Shown here piece after piece: positions 36,727-44,575 of a stretch of 64,000 nt of DNA; positions within the stretch are counted from its first letter, which is position 1, and each line of letters starts with the position of its first letter. The stretch covers positions 124,001 to 188,000 of the forward strand of contig NZ_JAFNJS010000006.1 of NCBI RefSeq assembly GCF_019024325.1, given 5' to 3'. Origin of the DNA: Falsiroseomonas tokyonensis (GTDB taxonomy: Bacteria > Pseudomonadota > Alphaproteobacteria > Acetobacterales > Acetobacteraceae). The notes under the pieces were generated by a model. It was not told the DNA's origin, did no database searches, and was given only the letters and a program-made list of their open reading frames with translations. The position numbers and the translations under genes were made by a program.

Positions 36727-36823
36727 CGCTCCGATACTCTCCCTGGACGTCCGCCGCGGTCCGGGCCACGGCTTTGTTATCCGCCAGAGTTGTCGCGCCC
36801 GAGGCGTTTGTCCAGCGCCCGCC

Positions 36824-37600
36824 TCAGCTCTCGAAGATCGCCACCGCCCGGCACCAGCCGCCGGAGGCGCGGGTGATCTTCACCGGCAGGCAGCTGACGG
36901 TGAACCCGGTGGGCGGCAGCTTGTCGAGGTTGGTCAGCTTCTCGATCTGGCAGTAGCCGGCCTCCCGCCCCGCCTTGTGGCCTTCCCAGATCAGGCTGGC
37001 ATCGCCGGTGGCCGCCACCCTGGCCTTGGTGTGGACGAAGGGCGCGTCCCAGGACCAGCCATCGGTGCCCACCATGCGCACGCCGCGCGCCGTCAGCCAC
37101 AGCGTCGCCTCCCGCCCAAAGCCGCAGCCGCGGGCGACATAGTCCGGCCGGCCATAGGCGGCGCCCGCCGAGGTATGCGCCAGCACGATATCGCCCGGGC
37201 TGAGGGTATGGCCGATGGCGTCCAGCGCCGCCCGGACCTCCGCCGCCGTCACCACATGGCCGTCGGGGAATTCGGAGAAATCCAGCCGCACGCCGGGGCC
37301 GATGCACCAGTCGAGCGGCACCTCGTCGATGGTCAGCGCCGGCGCGCCGCCATCCATGGTGCTGGCATAATGCCAGGGCGCGTCCAGATGCGTGCCGTTA
37401 TGGGTGGAGAGCTTCACCCATTCCATCGCCCAGCCCTCCCCATCCGGCAGCTGGTCCGGTGTGATGCCGGGGAAGAAGGCCACCAGCTCCCCGGCCGAGT
37501 CCTTGTGGGTGCGGTATTCGATGGCGGGACCGTAGCCAGGCGGGTCCTGCACCACGTCATTGTCGAGCGAGATCGACAGGTCGATGATCCGGCGTGGCAT
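36824..37600 (-). CDS. cyclase family protein (kynurenine formamidase-like hydrolase)
   Basis: A 258-residue metal-dependent cyclase-family hydrolase. The metal motif HNGTHLDAPWH is intact and the later GTDGWSWDAPF is typical. Members hydrolyse N-formylkynurenine, isatin or related amide/lactam bonds. A GGGGGA site six bases before the ATG supports this start. It is the first gene of the operon that continues with the molybdenum hydroxylase and TRAP genes, after a 97-base gap, so a lactam or formamide step in heteroaromatic breakdown is plausible. Confidence 0.88.
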   Translation of the reverse strand: MPRRIIDLSISLDNDVVQDPPGYGPAIEYRTHKDSAGELVAFFPGITPDQLPDGEGWAMEWVKLSTHNGTHLDAPWHYASTMDGGAPALTIDEVPLDWCIGPGVRLDFSEFPDGHVVTAAEVRAALDAIGHTLSPGDIVLAHTSAGAAYGRPDYVARGCGFGREATLWLTARGVRMVGTDGWSWDAPFVHTKARVAATGDASLIWEGHKAGREAGYCQIEKLTNLDKLPPTGFTVSCLPVKITRASGGWCRAVAIFES

Positions 37601-37781
37601 CTTGATCCCCCCATTTCGCGGGTGGCGAGCCTAGCGCGGGATCTCGCGGCGGAGGAAACCCCCCAAACCTCTTCCCTGGGCGAATGGCCGGGTCCGGCAA
37701 TCGGCGTTGGCGCCCGGCGGCCGGCTCCGGCATGGTCCGCCCCCAGGCGCGGCGGCGCCCGTCCTCCTCCCCAGGATCGTC

Positions 37782-38945
37782 ATGCCCACTTGGCTTCCCC
37801 TGCTGCTCGGCTTCCTCACCGCCGTCGGGCCGCTTTCCACCGACATGTACCTGCCCGCCTTCCCGGCGATCGAGGCCGAGCTCGGCCGCGGCTGGGGCGG
37901 GGTGGAGGTGACGCTGTCCGCCTGGTTCCTGGGCCTGGCGGTCGGCCAGCTGGTGCAGGGCACGCTGGCGGACCGGCTGGGCCGGCGGCGGCCGCTGATC
38001 GTCGGCACGGCCATCTACACCCTGGCCTCGGTCGGCTGCGCCCTGGCCAGCGACATGGCCATGCTCTCCATCTTCCGCTGCATCGCGGCCTTCGGTGGGG
38101 CGGCCAGCGCGGTGATCCCGCGCGCCATGGTGCGGGACCTGGCGACCGGGCTGGATGCCGCGCGGCTGATGTCCAAGCTGATGCTGGTGATGGGCGCGGC
38201 GCCGATCCTGGCGCCGACGCTGGGCGGGCTGCTGCTGGAATCGGGCGGCTGGCGGTCGATCTTCTGGGTCTCGGCCTGCTACGGCTTCGCCTCCTGCCTG
38301 CTGGCCGCGCTGCTGCTGCCGGAGACGCTGCCGCCGGACCGCCGGCAGCGCCAGTCGCCGATGAAGCTGCTGGGCGATTTCGGTCGCATCGCGCGGGAAC
38401 GCGGCTTCCTGACCCATGCGGTGATGGGGGGTGCGGCCATGTTCATGGTCTTCGCCTTCATCGGCGGCGCGCCGGAGGTCTATATCGCGCAATACGGCAT
38501 CGCGCCGGCGCGCTTCGGCCTGCTGTTCGCGGTCAGCGCCATCGGTTTCATCGGGCTGACCCAGTTCAACCCCTGGCTGCTCGGCCGCTTCGGCGCCCTG
38601 GTGCCGCGGGTGGCGCTGCGGGTCAGCTTCGGCGCCGTGCTGCTGATGGCGCTGGCCGCCTTCACCGGCTGGGGCGGCTTCCTGGGCCTGTACCTGCCGG
38701 CCTGCCTGGCCCTGGCCTGCACCGGGCTGGTGATGCCGAATGCCGCGGTGGGCGCGCTGGCGCGGCATGGCATGCGCGCGGGCAGCGCCTCCGCCCTGCT
38801 GGGCACGCTGCAATTCGGCCTGGCGGCGCTGGGCGCGGGGCTGGTGGGCGCGCTGACGGTGGATACGGCGCAGCCCATGGTGCTGCTGATGCTGGCCGGC
38901 GTTTCCGTGGCGCTGCTGGCGGAAGCGCTGCGCCAGCGGGGCTGA
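37782..38945 (+). CDS. MFS drug resistance transporter (Bcr/CflA type)
   Basis: Inner-membrane MFS permease of about 387 residues. The motif LGFLTAVGPLSTDMYLPAFP is characteristic of Bcr/CflA efflux pumps, and ADRLGRRRPL is the MFS loop A. It probably exports bicyclomycin-like drugs or other compounds. The start at 37782 (MPTWLPLLLGF) places the first transmembrane segment at the N-terminus; AGGA is five bases upstream. It is divergent from the cyclase gene and convergent with the M28-like gene. Confidence 0.9.
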   Translation: MPTWLPLLLGFLTAVGPLSTDMYLPAFPAIEAELGRGWGGVEVTLSAWFLGLAVGQLVQGTLADRLGRRRPLIVGTAIYTLASVGCALASDMAMLSIFRCIAAFGGAASAVIPRAMVRDLATGLDAARLMSKLMLVMGAAPILAPTLGGLLLESGGWRSIFWVSACYGFASCLLAALLLPETLPPDRRQRQSPMKLLGDFGRIARERGFLTHAVMGGAAMFMVFAFIGGAPEVYIAQYGIAPARFGLLFAVSAIGFIGLTQFNPWLLGRFGALVPRVALRVSFGAVLLMALAAFTGWGGFLGLYLPACLALACTGLVMPNAAVGALARHGMRAGSASALLGTLQFGLAALGAGLVGALTVDTAQPMVLLMLAGVSVALLAEALRQRG

Positions 38946-38948
38946 GGC

Positions 38949-40091
38949 CTACCCGGCCTCGGCCAGGGCAAGCGCCGCCACCGCGCGGGCGATGGCCTCG
39001 GCGCGGGGCAGGTCCACGCTGTGCGGCCAGCGATCCTCCGGGGCGTGGAACCAGGGGTTGCTGCCGATCAGGGACAGGTAGCGGCCGCCGCGCTGCTCGA
39101 TCTCATGCGCCTCCCCATTCGCCTTGCCGCCGGTCTCGGCGGCGATGGCCTCCGCCGGATAGCCTTCCGCCGCCAGACGCGCCGCCATGGCCGGGGCCAG
39201 GCCCGCGACATTGCTGCGCACGGTCAGCCGCGCATCCTCCGCCGCGCCGAGATTGGCGCCCAGATGGATCACCAGCCGCGACTCCCGCGCCAGTTCCGGT
39301 TCCTGGTCGAAGGCGGCGCGGGCGCCGAAATGGCCGAGCTCATGGCCGCAGCTGGCCAGCGCCACCACCCCGCGCGACCGTGGCGCCCCGGCCAGCGCGC
39401 GCAGTGCCGCGAGCCAGGCCAGGATGCCCCCCGCCCGCTCCGCCGTGCTGGTCCACCAGGAGGTGCGCGGCGTCAGCAGCACAAGATTCGGCCCCGCGCC
39501 CGGCAGTTCCGCCCGCACGGAGTCCGAGACATCCGGCGCGCGCGTCCCCTGCACCACCAGCCGCGCCGATGCCCCGGCCTCCGCCAGCGCCATCAGCCGC
39601 GCCGCGTCATGCCCGGCCAGTTGCAGCACCGGCGGGCCGAAGGGGTGGTCCTGGTCATGCGCATTCAGCGGCGCCAGCCCGTCCGACCGCGTGCGCAGCG
39701 CGATCACCAGCCCCTGGTGGCGGCTTTCCGCCCGGGCGCGCGCGAAGGCATTGCCCGGCAGGCTGGCCGCGCCGGGATGCATTTCCGCCACGCCAATCTC
39801 GGCCGCGGAACCGATCGGGCCCAGCCGGCCGGCGATCCCCTCCGCCCCGGTCAGCCCGCCATCGAACAGCGGCAGCCCCTCCAGAATCCCCGCCGCCGTC
39901 TCCAGCCGCGCCGGGCCGGGGGTCAGCCGCGCAAAAGGGGTGGGCAGCAGCCGGGCGCTGGCGCCGGCCTGTTCCGCCAGGTCGCGCAGCCAGCTTGCGG
40001 AGGCGCGGTCGCCCGGGCTGCCGGCGCGGCGCTCGCCGAAGGCGTCGTAGGCGGCGAAGAAACCCGGCGCCGAGTGAAGCTGGCCGCTCAT
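38949..40091 (-). CDS. M28-family-like protein with altered metal site
   Basis: A protein of about 380 residues with the M28 zinc aminopeptidase fold by sequence: SCGHELGHFGARA aligns with the catalytic EE/GS region and NPWFHAPEDRWPHSVD with the last metal ligand strand. The region where M28 enzymes have HxD and the later Asp reads TPRTSWWTSTAERAGG, so the usual first metal ligands are not recognisable. It has no signal peptide. It overlaps the upstream Bug receptor gene by four bases (ATGA). It may be a degenerate or repurposed hydrolase; function is unsure. Confidence 0.6.
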   Translation of the reverse strand: MSGQLHSAPGFFAAYDAFGERRAGSPGDRASASWLRDLAEQAGASARLLPTPFARLTPGPARLETAAGILEGLPLFDGGLTGAEGIAGRLGPIGSAAEIGVAEMHPGAASLPGNAFARARAESRHQGLVIALRTRSDGLAPLNAHDQDHPFGPPVLQLAGHDAARLMALAEAGASARLVVQGTRAPDVSDSVRAELPGAGPNLVLLTPRTSWWTSTAERAGGILAWLAALRALAGAPRSRGVVALASCGHELGHFGARAAFDQEPELARESRLVIHLGANLGAAEDARLTVRSNVAGLAPAMAARLAAEGYPAEAIAAETGGKANGEAHEIEQRGGRYLSLIGSNPWFHAPEDRWPHSVDLPRAEAIARAVAALALAEAG

Positions 40092-41062
40092 TCCACCGTC
40101 ACGCCGGACAGCTGCACCAGGCGCAGCAGCCGCTGGTGCTCCTCCGGCCATTTCTCGGCATAGGCGGCGGGGCTGGGCGAGAGGATGATCTCCCCGCCGT
40201 CGCGCACCAGCGATTCGCGCAGCGGCGCATCGCCCTGCACCGCCTGCCGCACCGCGGCATGGATGCGCGCCACCACCGCCGGCGGCAGGTTCGCCGGCCC
40301 GACGAGGGAGGCGATGCTGGTCACCACCGGCCCGCCTTGCACCACCTCCGCCAGCGTCGGCACGTCGGGCATCACCGGCATGCGCCGCGCGCCGCCGGTG
40401 ACCAGGATGCGGATCAGCCCGTCCTGCGCGCGGGGCACGGCGATGTTGCTGATGGCGAAGGACCAGTCGACCTCGCCCTGTTCCACCGCCAGCGCCGCCT
40501 GGTTGGCGCCGCGATAGGGCACATGCACGCCCTGCGCGCCGATCAGCTTCAGCATGGCGGCCGCGGCCATATGCGCCGGCGTGCCGACGCCGCCCGAGCC
40601 ATAGCGCAGCCCGTCCCTGCTTTCGCGGCAGGCGGCCAGCAGCGCCGCCGCGTCCCGCCAGGGCGCCGCCTGGCGCACGCACAGCACGGCCGGCTGCTCG
40701 CCGATCTGGGTGATGGGGGTGAAGTCGCGCGCCCAGTCATAGCCGGGATTGCGCTGCATCACCGCCTGGGTGATGGCCGTGCCACCGCTCCACAGCAGGG
40801 TGTAGCCATCGGGCTCGGCGCGGGCCACGGCCTGGCTGGCGATCAGCCCGCCGGCGCCGGCGCGGTTCTCGATCACCACCTGGCCGCCGAGATGTTCCTG
40901 CGCCCGCGCCATGACCTGGCGCGCGACGGTGTCGGAGGAGGAGCCGGCGGCGAAGGGCACCACCACCCGCACCGGCCGGCGCGGCCAGTCCGGCGCCTGG
41001 GCGCGGGCGCCGCGCAGCAGCAGGATCCCCGGTGCAGCCAGAAGCAAGCAACGGCGCAGCAT
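40088..41062 (-). CDS. Bug/TctC family tripartite tricarboxylate receptor
   Basis: Exported receptor of about 324 residues. A short hydrophobic signal (MLRRCLLLAAPGILLLRGARA) is followed by VRVVVPFAAGSSSDTVARQV and VHVPYRGANQAALAV, the Bug ligand loops. The start at 41062 follows a GGAGGAAG site. It overlaps the M28-like gene by four bases. No tctA/tctB permease is nearby. Confidence 0.9.
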   Translation of the reverse strand: MLRRCLLLAAPGILLLRGARAQAPDWPRRPVRVVVPFAAGSSSDTVARQVMARAQEHLGGQVVIENRAGAGGLIASQAVARAEPDGYTLLWSGGTAITQAVMQRNPGYDWARDFTPITQIGEQPAVLCVRQAAPWRDAAALLAACRESRDGLRYGSGGVGTPAHMAAAAMLKLIGAQGVHVPYRGANQAALAVEQGEVDWSFAISNIAVPRAQDGLIRILVTGGARRMPVMPDVPTLAEVVQGGPVVTSIASLVGPANLPPAVVARIHAAVRQAVQGDAPLRESLVRDGGEIILSPSPAAYAEKWPEEHQRLLRLVQLSGVTVE

Positions 41063-41112
41063 GACGCTTCCTCCGCCTTGTTTTGGCGGAAGGCTGGCCC
41101 CTTCGTCGCGGC

Positions 41113-41413
41113 GCGTCAACGCGGCGGGCGGCCCAGCCGACCTTCATCCCGAAGACCTCGAAGCGGCGCGCCGCGGCGGTGCCGATGCGGCCGAGCCCGA
41201 CCAGGCCGACGCGCAACCCGCGGAGCCGCTTCACCGTCTTCAGCTGGCGCGCAGCCCGCTGTCATTGGACCGGCGCAGCCGGCGGTCACAGGCCTTCACG
41301 CCGCGCAGCAGCGTCAGGGCCAGCGTGACCGCATGGTCCGCCACCTCCGTCGTGCCGTAGTCCGGCGTGTTGATCACCGGGATGCCGGCATCGCCCGCCG
41401 CCGTCAGCGCGTC
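41113..41413 (-). pseudogene. D-2-hydroxyacid dehydrogenase remnant
   Basis: About 100 residues of a D-isomer-specific 2-hydroxyacid dehydrogenase remain of a usual 310-330. The first fragment reads GIPVINTPDYGTTEVADHAV and stops at SNDSGLRAS; one frameshift later RGLRVGLVGLGRIGTAAARR continues with an intact GxGxxG NAD motif, ending near GMKVGWAARR. The N-terminal quarter and the C-terminal half are missing. It lies between the TetR stop and the Bug receptor start on the same strand, and the TetR stop overlaps its edge, so a deletion joined the genes. Confidence 0.7.
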
Positions 41414-42039
41414 CGCCCGGCGCCGCCGCAAAGCCCGTGCAGGATATAGCCGGCGAAGACCTCTCCGATCTCGCGCCCCGTCATCGGCCCATCCGGCGCA
41501 TACCAGCGCGCGATGTGGTTGATCGCGCCCATGAAGAAGGCGACGGCGAGCTTCGGATCGCCCGGCTGCAGGCCGCCCGCATCCATGGCGGCCTGCACCA
41601 TCTCCCGCAGCCTGCGGTCAGTCTCGCGCAGCCTGGCGCGGATCGGCTCGGCGTATTCCGGCGGCAGCGAGGTCACGGGCTCGGCCAGCACGGCATAGGA
41701 CCCGAGCTCGCTCGTCAGCAGGTCGATGTAGTGGATGACATAAAGGCGCAGGCGCTCCAGCGGATCCTGCGTGGCCGCGGCGGCCAATTCCCGCGCCTTG
41801 GCGCCGGCATCGAAGGCGATGATCTTCGCCTCGTAGAGGATCTCGTGCTTGGTCCGCACGTAGCGATAGAGCGCGGGCTTGGTGACGCCCAGCGCCTCCG
41901 CCACCTCATCCAGCGAGGTGTTGTGGAAACCACGCCGGCCGAAGGCGCGCGCGGCCTCTCGCACCAGGGCGCGGCGCTTCTGCGCGAACTGGGATTCCCG
42001 GTCCGGCACGGCGTCCGCCCAGCGGGCCGGCTTCCTCAT
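41404..42039 (-). CDS. TetR family transcriptional regulator
   Basis: A regulator of about 211 residues. The N-terminal helix-turn-helix is clear: AFGRRGFHNTSLDEVAEALG then VTKPALYRYVRTKHEILYEA. The C-terminal ligand domain is longer and helical. It starts at 42039 by homology; an ATG at 42060 is possible. It is divergent from the Bug-CoA operon with a dyad in the gap, so it likely controls that operon and itself. The ligand may be an acyl-CoA or the carboxylate (inference). Confidence 0.88.
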   Translation of the reverse strand: MRKPARWADAVPDRESQFAQKRRALVREAARAFGRRGFHNTSLDEVAEALGVTKPALYRYVRTKHEILYEAKIIAFDAGAKARELAAAATQDPLERLRLYVIHYIDLLTSELGSYAVLAEPVTSLPPEYAEPIRARLRETDRRLREMVQAAMDAGGLQPGDPKLAVAFFMGAINHIARWYAPDGPMTGREIGEVFAGYILHGLCGGAGRTR

Positions 42040-42117
42040 TGAGATGGTCCTGCTGCTCATCGCGATGGCCGCCTTCCTGCCCGCAAAGCCAGGCCGCGCC
42101 AAGGGCCGGTCGCGGTG

Positions 42118-42150
42118 TTGACTCGCCGGTAACTTCCAATACCATGAAGT
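42118..42150 (+). promoter_or_regulatory. sigma70-like promoter and dyad of the Bug/CoA operon
   Basis: TTGACT (42118-42123) and TACCAT (42140-42145) with a 16-base spacer form a good promoter about 70 bases before the first Bug start. Overlapping it are the dyads ACTTC-n9-GAAGT (42132-42150) and TGACT/AGTCA (42119-42123 / 42148-42152), plausible operator half-sites for the divergently encoded TetR. Confidence 0.5.
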
Positions 42151-42215
42151 CACGCGCCACGTCTCGGCGCGCCGCCAGCGGCGGTCAACGCCGCGGAGAG
42201 GGAGGGAACAGGTTC

Positions 42216-43202
42216 ATGATCATTCCTCGTCGCAGGGCGCTTGCCGCGATCGGCGCCGCCCTGTCCGCGCCTGCCATCGCCCAGACGCAGCCGAGTTCCA
42301 CGCAGCCGGCCTCGACGCAGCCGATCCGCTGCGTCTGCGGCTCCTCGCCCGGCAGCATCACCGACCTCATCGCGCGCATCGTGCAGCCCGGCCTGTCGCG
42401 GCGGCTGGGCCAGCCCGTGGTGGTGGACAACCGCCCGGGCGCCGGCGGCAACCTGGCCGCGGAAGTGCTCGCCCGCGCCGCGCCGGATGGGCAGACCATC
42501 ATGGTGATCTCCGGCGGGATCATGACGCTGAACCCCTATCTGTACCGGGAGCTGGCCTTCGACCCGGCGCGGGACATCAAGCTGGTCTCGCGCATCACCG
42601 CGGGCGGCTTCCTGCTGGCGGTGCCGGCCTCGATCGGCGTGGAGGATGTGGATGGGCTGATCGCCCATCTGCGGCGCAAGGGCGATGCGGCGAATTACGG
42701 CTCGCCCGGCATCGGCTTCGCCATGCATGTGGGCAGCGAGGTCTTCCTCAATGCCGTCGGCGCCAAGGCCGTGCACATCCCCTATCGCGGCAGCGCCGCG
42801 GCCATCAATGCGCTGGTGGCGGGCGAGGTGGATTTCGTCTTCGACAGCCGCGGCCCGCTGCTGCCGCATCTGCAATCGGGCAAGGCGAAGGTGATCGCCA
42901 ATGGCGGATCGCTGCCCGATATCGTCCATCCCGACCTGCCGCGCCTGGCCGATCGCTGGCCGGAGGTGGTGGTGCAAAGCTGGACCGCCGTCGCGGCCCC
43001 GGCCGCCCTGCCCGCCCAGCTGGTCCGCCGCCTGGACGATGCGATGCGCGAGACGCTGGCCGAGCCCGAGGTCGTCGCCCAGCTGCGCCGCGTGGGCAAC
43101 GGCCCCGCCTATATCGGGCCCGAGGACTTCGTCCGCTTCTACGCCGAGGAACGCGAACGCGCCGCGCGCGGCGTGCGCATCGCCGGAGTGCAGCCGCAAT
43201 GA
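42216..43202 (+). CDS. Bug/TctC family tripartite tricarboxylate receptor
   Basis: Exported receptor of about 328 residues. The leader MIIPRRRALAAIGAALSAPA ends near AIAQTQ and is followed by an odd threefold TQP repeat (TQPSSTQPASTQPI). The family core starts at CVCGSSPGSITDLIARIVQP rather than the usual VPFPPGG, so the first ligand loop differs. HIPYRGSAAAINALVAGEV is conserved. It is the first gene of the operon, with a GGGAGGGAA site, and it overlaps the second receptor by four bases. Confidence 0.88.
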   Translation: MIIPRRRALAAIGAALSAPAIAQTQPSSTQPASTQPIRCVCGSSPGSITDLIARIVQPGLSRRLGQPVVVDNRPGAGGNLAAEVLARAAPDGQTIMVISGGIMTLNPYLYRELAFDPARDIKLVSRITAGGFLLAVPASIGVEDVDGLIAHLRRKGDAANYGSPGIGFAMHVGSEVFLNAVGAKAVHIPYRGSAAAINALVAGEVDFVFDSRGPLLPHLQSGKAKVIANGGSLPDIVHPDLPRLADRWPEVVVQSWTAVAAPAALPAQLVRRLDDAMRETLAEPEVVAQLRRVGNGPAYIGPEDFVRFYAEERERAARGVRIAGVQPQ

Positions 43203-44176
43203 CCGCCACCCGCCGCAGCCTGCTCGCTGTACCCGCCCTGGCCGCGCTGGCCGCGCCGTACCAGCCGGCGCGTGCGCAAAACTTCCCGAGCCGCCCGATC
43301 CGCCTGCTGGTGGGCTTCGCGCCCGGCGGCGCCACGGATATCGCCGCCCGCCTGCTGCAGCCCCTGCTGGGCGAGGCGCTGGGACAGTCGATCGTCGTGG
43401 AGAACCGCTCCGGCGGCGGCGGCAATGTCGCCACCGAGCTGCTGATGCAATCCGCGCCGGACGGCCACACGGTGATGCTGGCCAGCCCCGGGCAGCTGGT
43501 GGTGAACCCCGTGCTGAACCCGCGCTTCGACTTCGATGCGGTGCGCGACACGGCGCCGATCGGCCAGACCACCAGCAGCCCGCTGATCCTGGTGGTGCCG
43601 GCTGCCTCCCCGTATCGGGACGCGCAGGCGCTGGTGGCGGCGGCGCGGGCGCAGCCGGGGCGGCTGAACTACGCCTCCGCCGGTGTCGGCAGTTCCATGC
43701 ATATCGCTGGCGAGATGCTGAAGGCCTTCGGCGGGCTGCAGATCGAGCATGTGCCCTATCGCGGCAGCGGGCCCGCGGTGACGGATCTGATCGCGGGCAA
43801 GGTCGATTTCATGATCGACAGCGTCTCCACCACCGCCACGCATATCCGCAACGGCGTGCTGCGCGCGCTGGCCCAGACCGGCAGCGAGCCCTTCGAACAT
43901 TTCCCCGGCATTCCCCTGCTGGCCGATGTCGTGCCGGGCGTGGTGCTGACGACCTGGCTCGGCCTGGTCGGGCCCGCCGGCCTTCCCGCGCCGGTGCTGG
44001 CGCGGCTGGCTTCGGTGCTGGGCGATGCCGTGCGCTCGCCCGGCTTCGCGCAGCGGCTGCGCGACCTCGGCAGCCAGGCCTATTGGGCGGGGCCCGAGGC
44101 CTTCGCCGCGCATCTGGTGGCGGAGCGTCGGCGCGCCGCGGATGTGGTGCAGCGCGCCGGCATCCGGCTGGAGTAG
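43199..44176 (+). CDS. Bug/TctC family tripartite tricarboxylate receptor
   Basis: Exported receptor of 325 residues. The signal MTATRRSLLAVPALAALAAP ends near ARAQ, followed by the classic IRLLVGFAPGGATDIAARLL and HVPYRGSGPAVTDLIAGK. It is the second receptor in tandem; the two share the fold but differ in loop one, so they may bind different acids. Six bases separate its stop from the DUF35 TTG start. Confidence 0.9.
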   Translation: MTATRRSLLAVPALAALAAPYQPARAQNFPSRPIRLLVGFAPGGATDIAARLLQPLLGEALGQSIVVENRSGGGGNVATELLMQSAPDGHTVMLASPGQLVVNPVLNPRFDFDAVRDTAPIGQTTSSPLILVVPAASPYRDAQALVAAARAQPGRLNYASAGVGSSMHIAGEMLKAFGGLQIEHVPYRGSGPAVTDLIAGKVDFMIDSVSTTATHIRNGVLRALAQTGSEPFEHFPGIPLLADVVPGVVLTTWLGLVGPAGLPAPVLARLASVLGDAVRSPGFAQRLRDLGSQAYWAGPEAFAAHLVAERRRAADVVQRAGIRLE

Positions 44177-44182
44177 CCCCCC

Positions 44183-44575
44183 TTGGACCTGCGCGACCCC
44201 GCCCTTTATGCGCCCGCCGGCCACGGCGACGCCGCCGTGCTGCTGGCGCTGCGCGACCCCGCCACGGGCGCGCTCGCCTTCCCGCGCACGCCCTATGGCA
44301 TCGGCGCCAGCGGCACGCCGGCCGAGGCCGCGGAGCCGGTGGAGCTCAGCGGCCGCGCCACGCTGCTGGTCTGCGTCACGGTGCACCAGCCGCTTTCGCC
44401 CGGCATGCAGGTGCCGCTGGTGGTGGCGCGGCTGCGGCTGGAGGAAGGGCTGGTGATCGACGGCGTGCTGGAAGGCACGGAGGAACCACCACCGGGCAGC
44501 GCGATGCAGGCGGTGCTGGTGATGCAGGGCGAGAGGCGCGCCTGCCGTTTCCGCCTTGTGGGGGGCGCGGCATGA
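44183..44575 (+). CDS. DUF35 OB-fold protein, thiolase partner
   Basis: A 130-residue DUF35-type protein: the OB-fold part (ELSGRATLLVCVTVHQPL, VPLVVARLRLEEGLVIDG) is present, but the N-terminal Cys4 zinc ribbon typical of DUF35 is absent. Translation probably starts at TTG 44183, with GGAG nine bases upstream. DUF35 proteins bind thiolase-like enzymes and acyl-CoA. It overlaps the thiolase-like gene by four bases. Confidence 0.75.
   Translation: MDLRDPALYAPAGHGDAAVLLALRDPATGALAFPRTPYGIGASGTPAEAAEPVELSGRATLLVCVTVHQPLSPGMQVPLVVARLRLEEGLVIDGVLEGTEEPPPGSAMQAVLVMQGERRACRFRLVGGAA

Noticed and set aside
36977-41449. A 1,490-codon plus-strand ORF covering several genes
   Set aside because: It runs over the cyclase, MFS and M28/Bug genes in mixed orientation and its product is Arg/Pro/Ala-rich with poor third-position GC. 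It is an artefact of GC-rich sequence with few stops.
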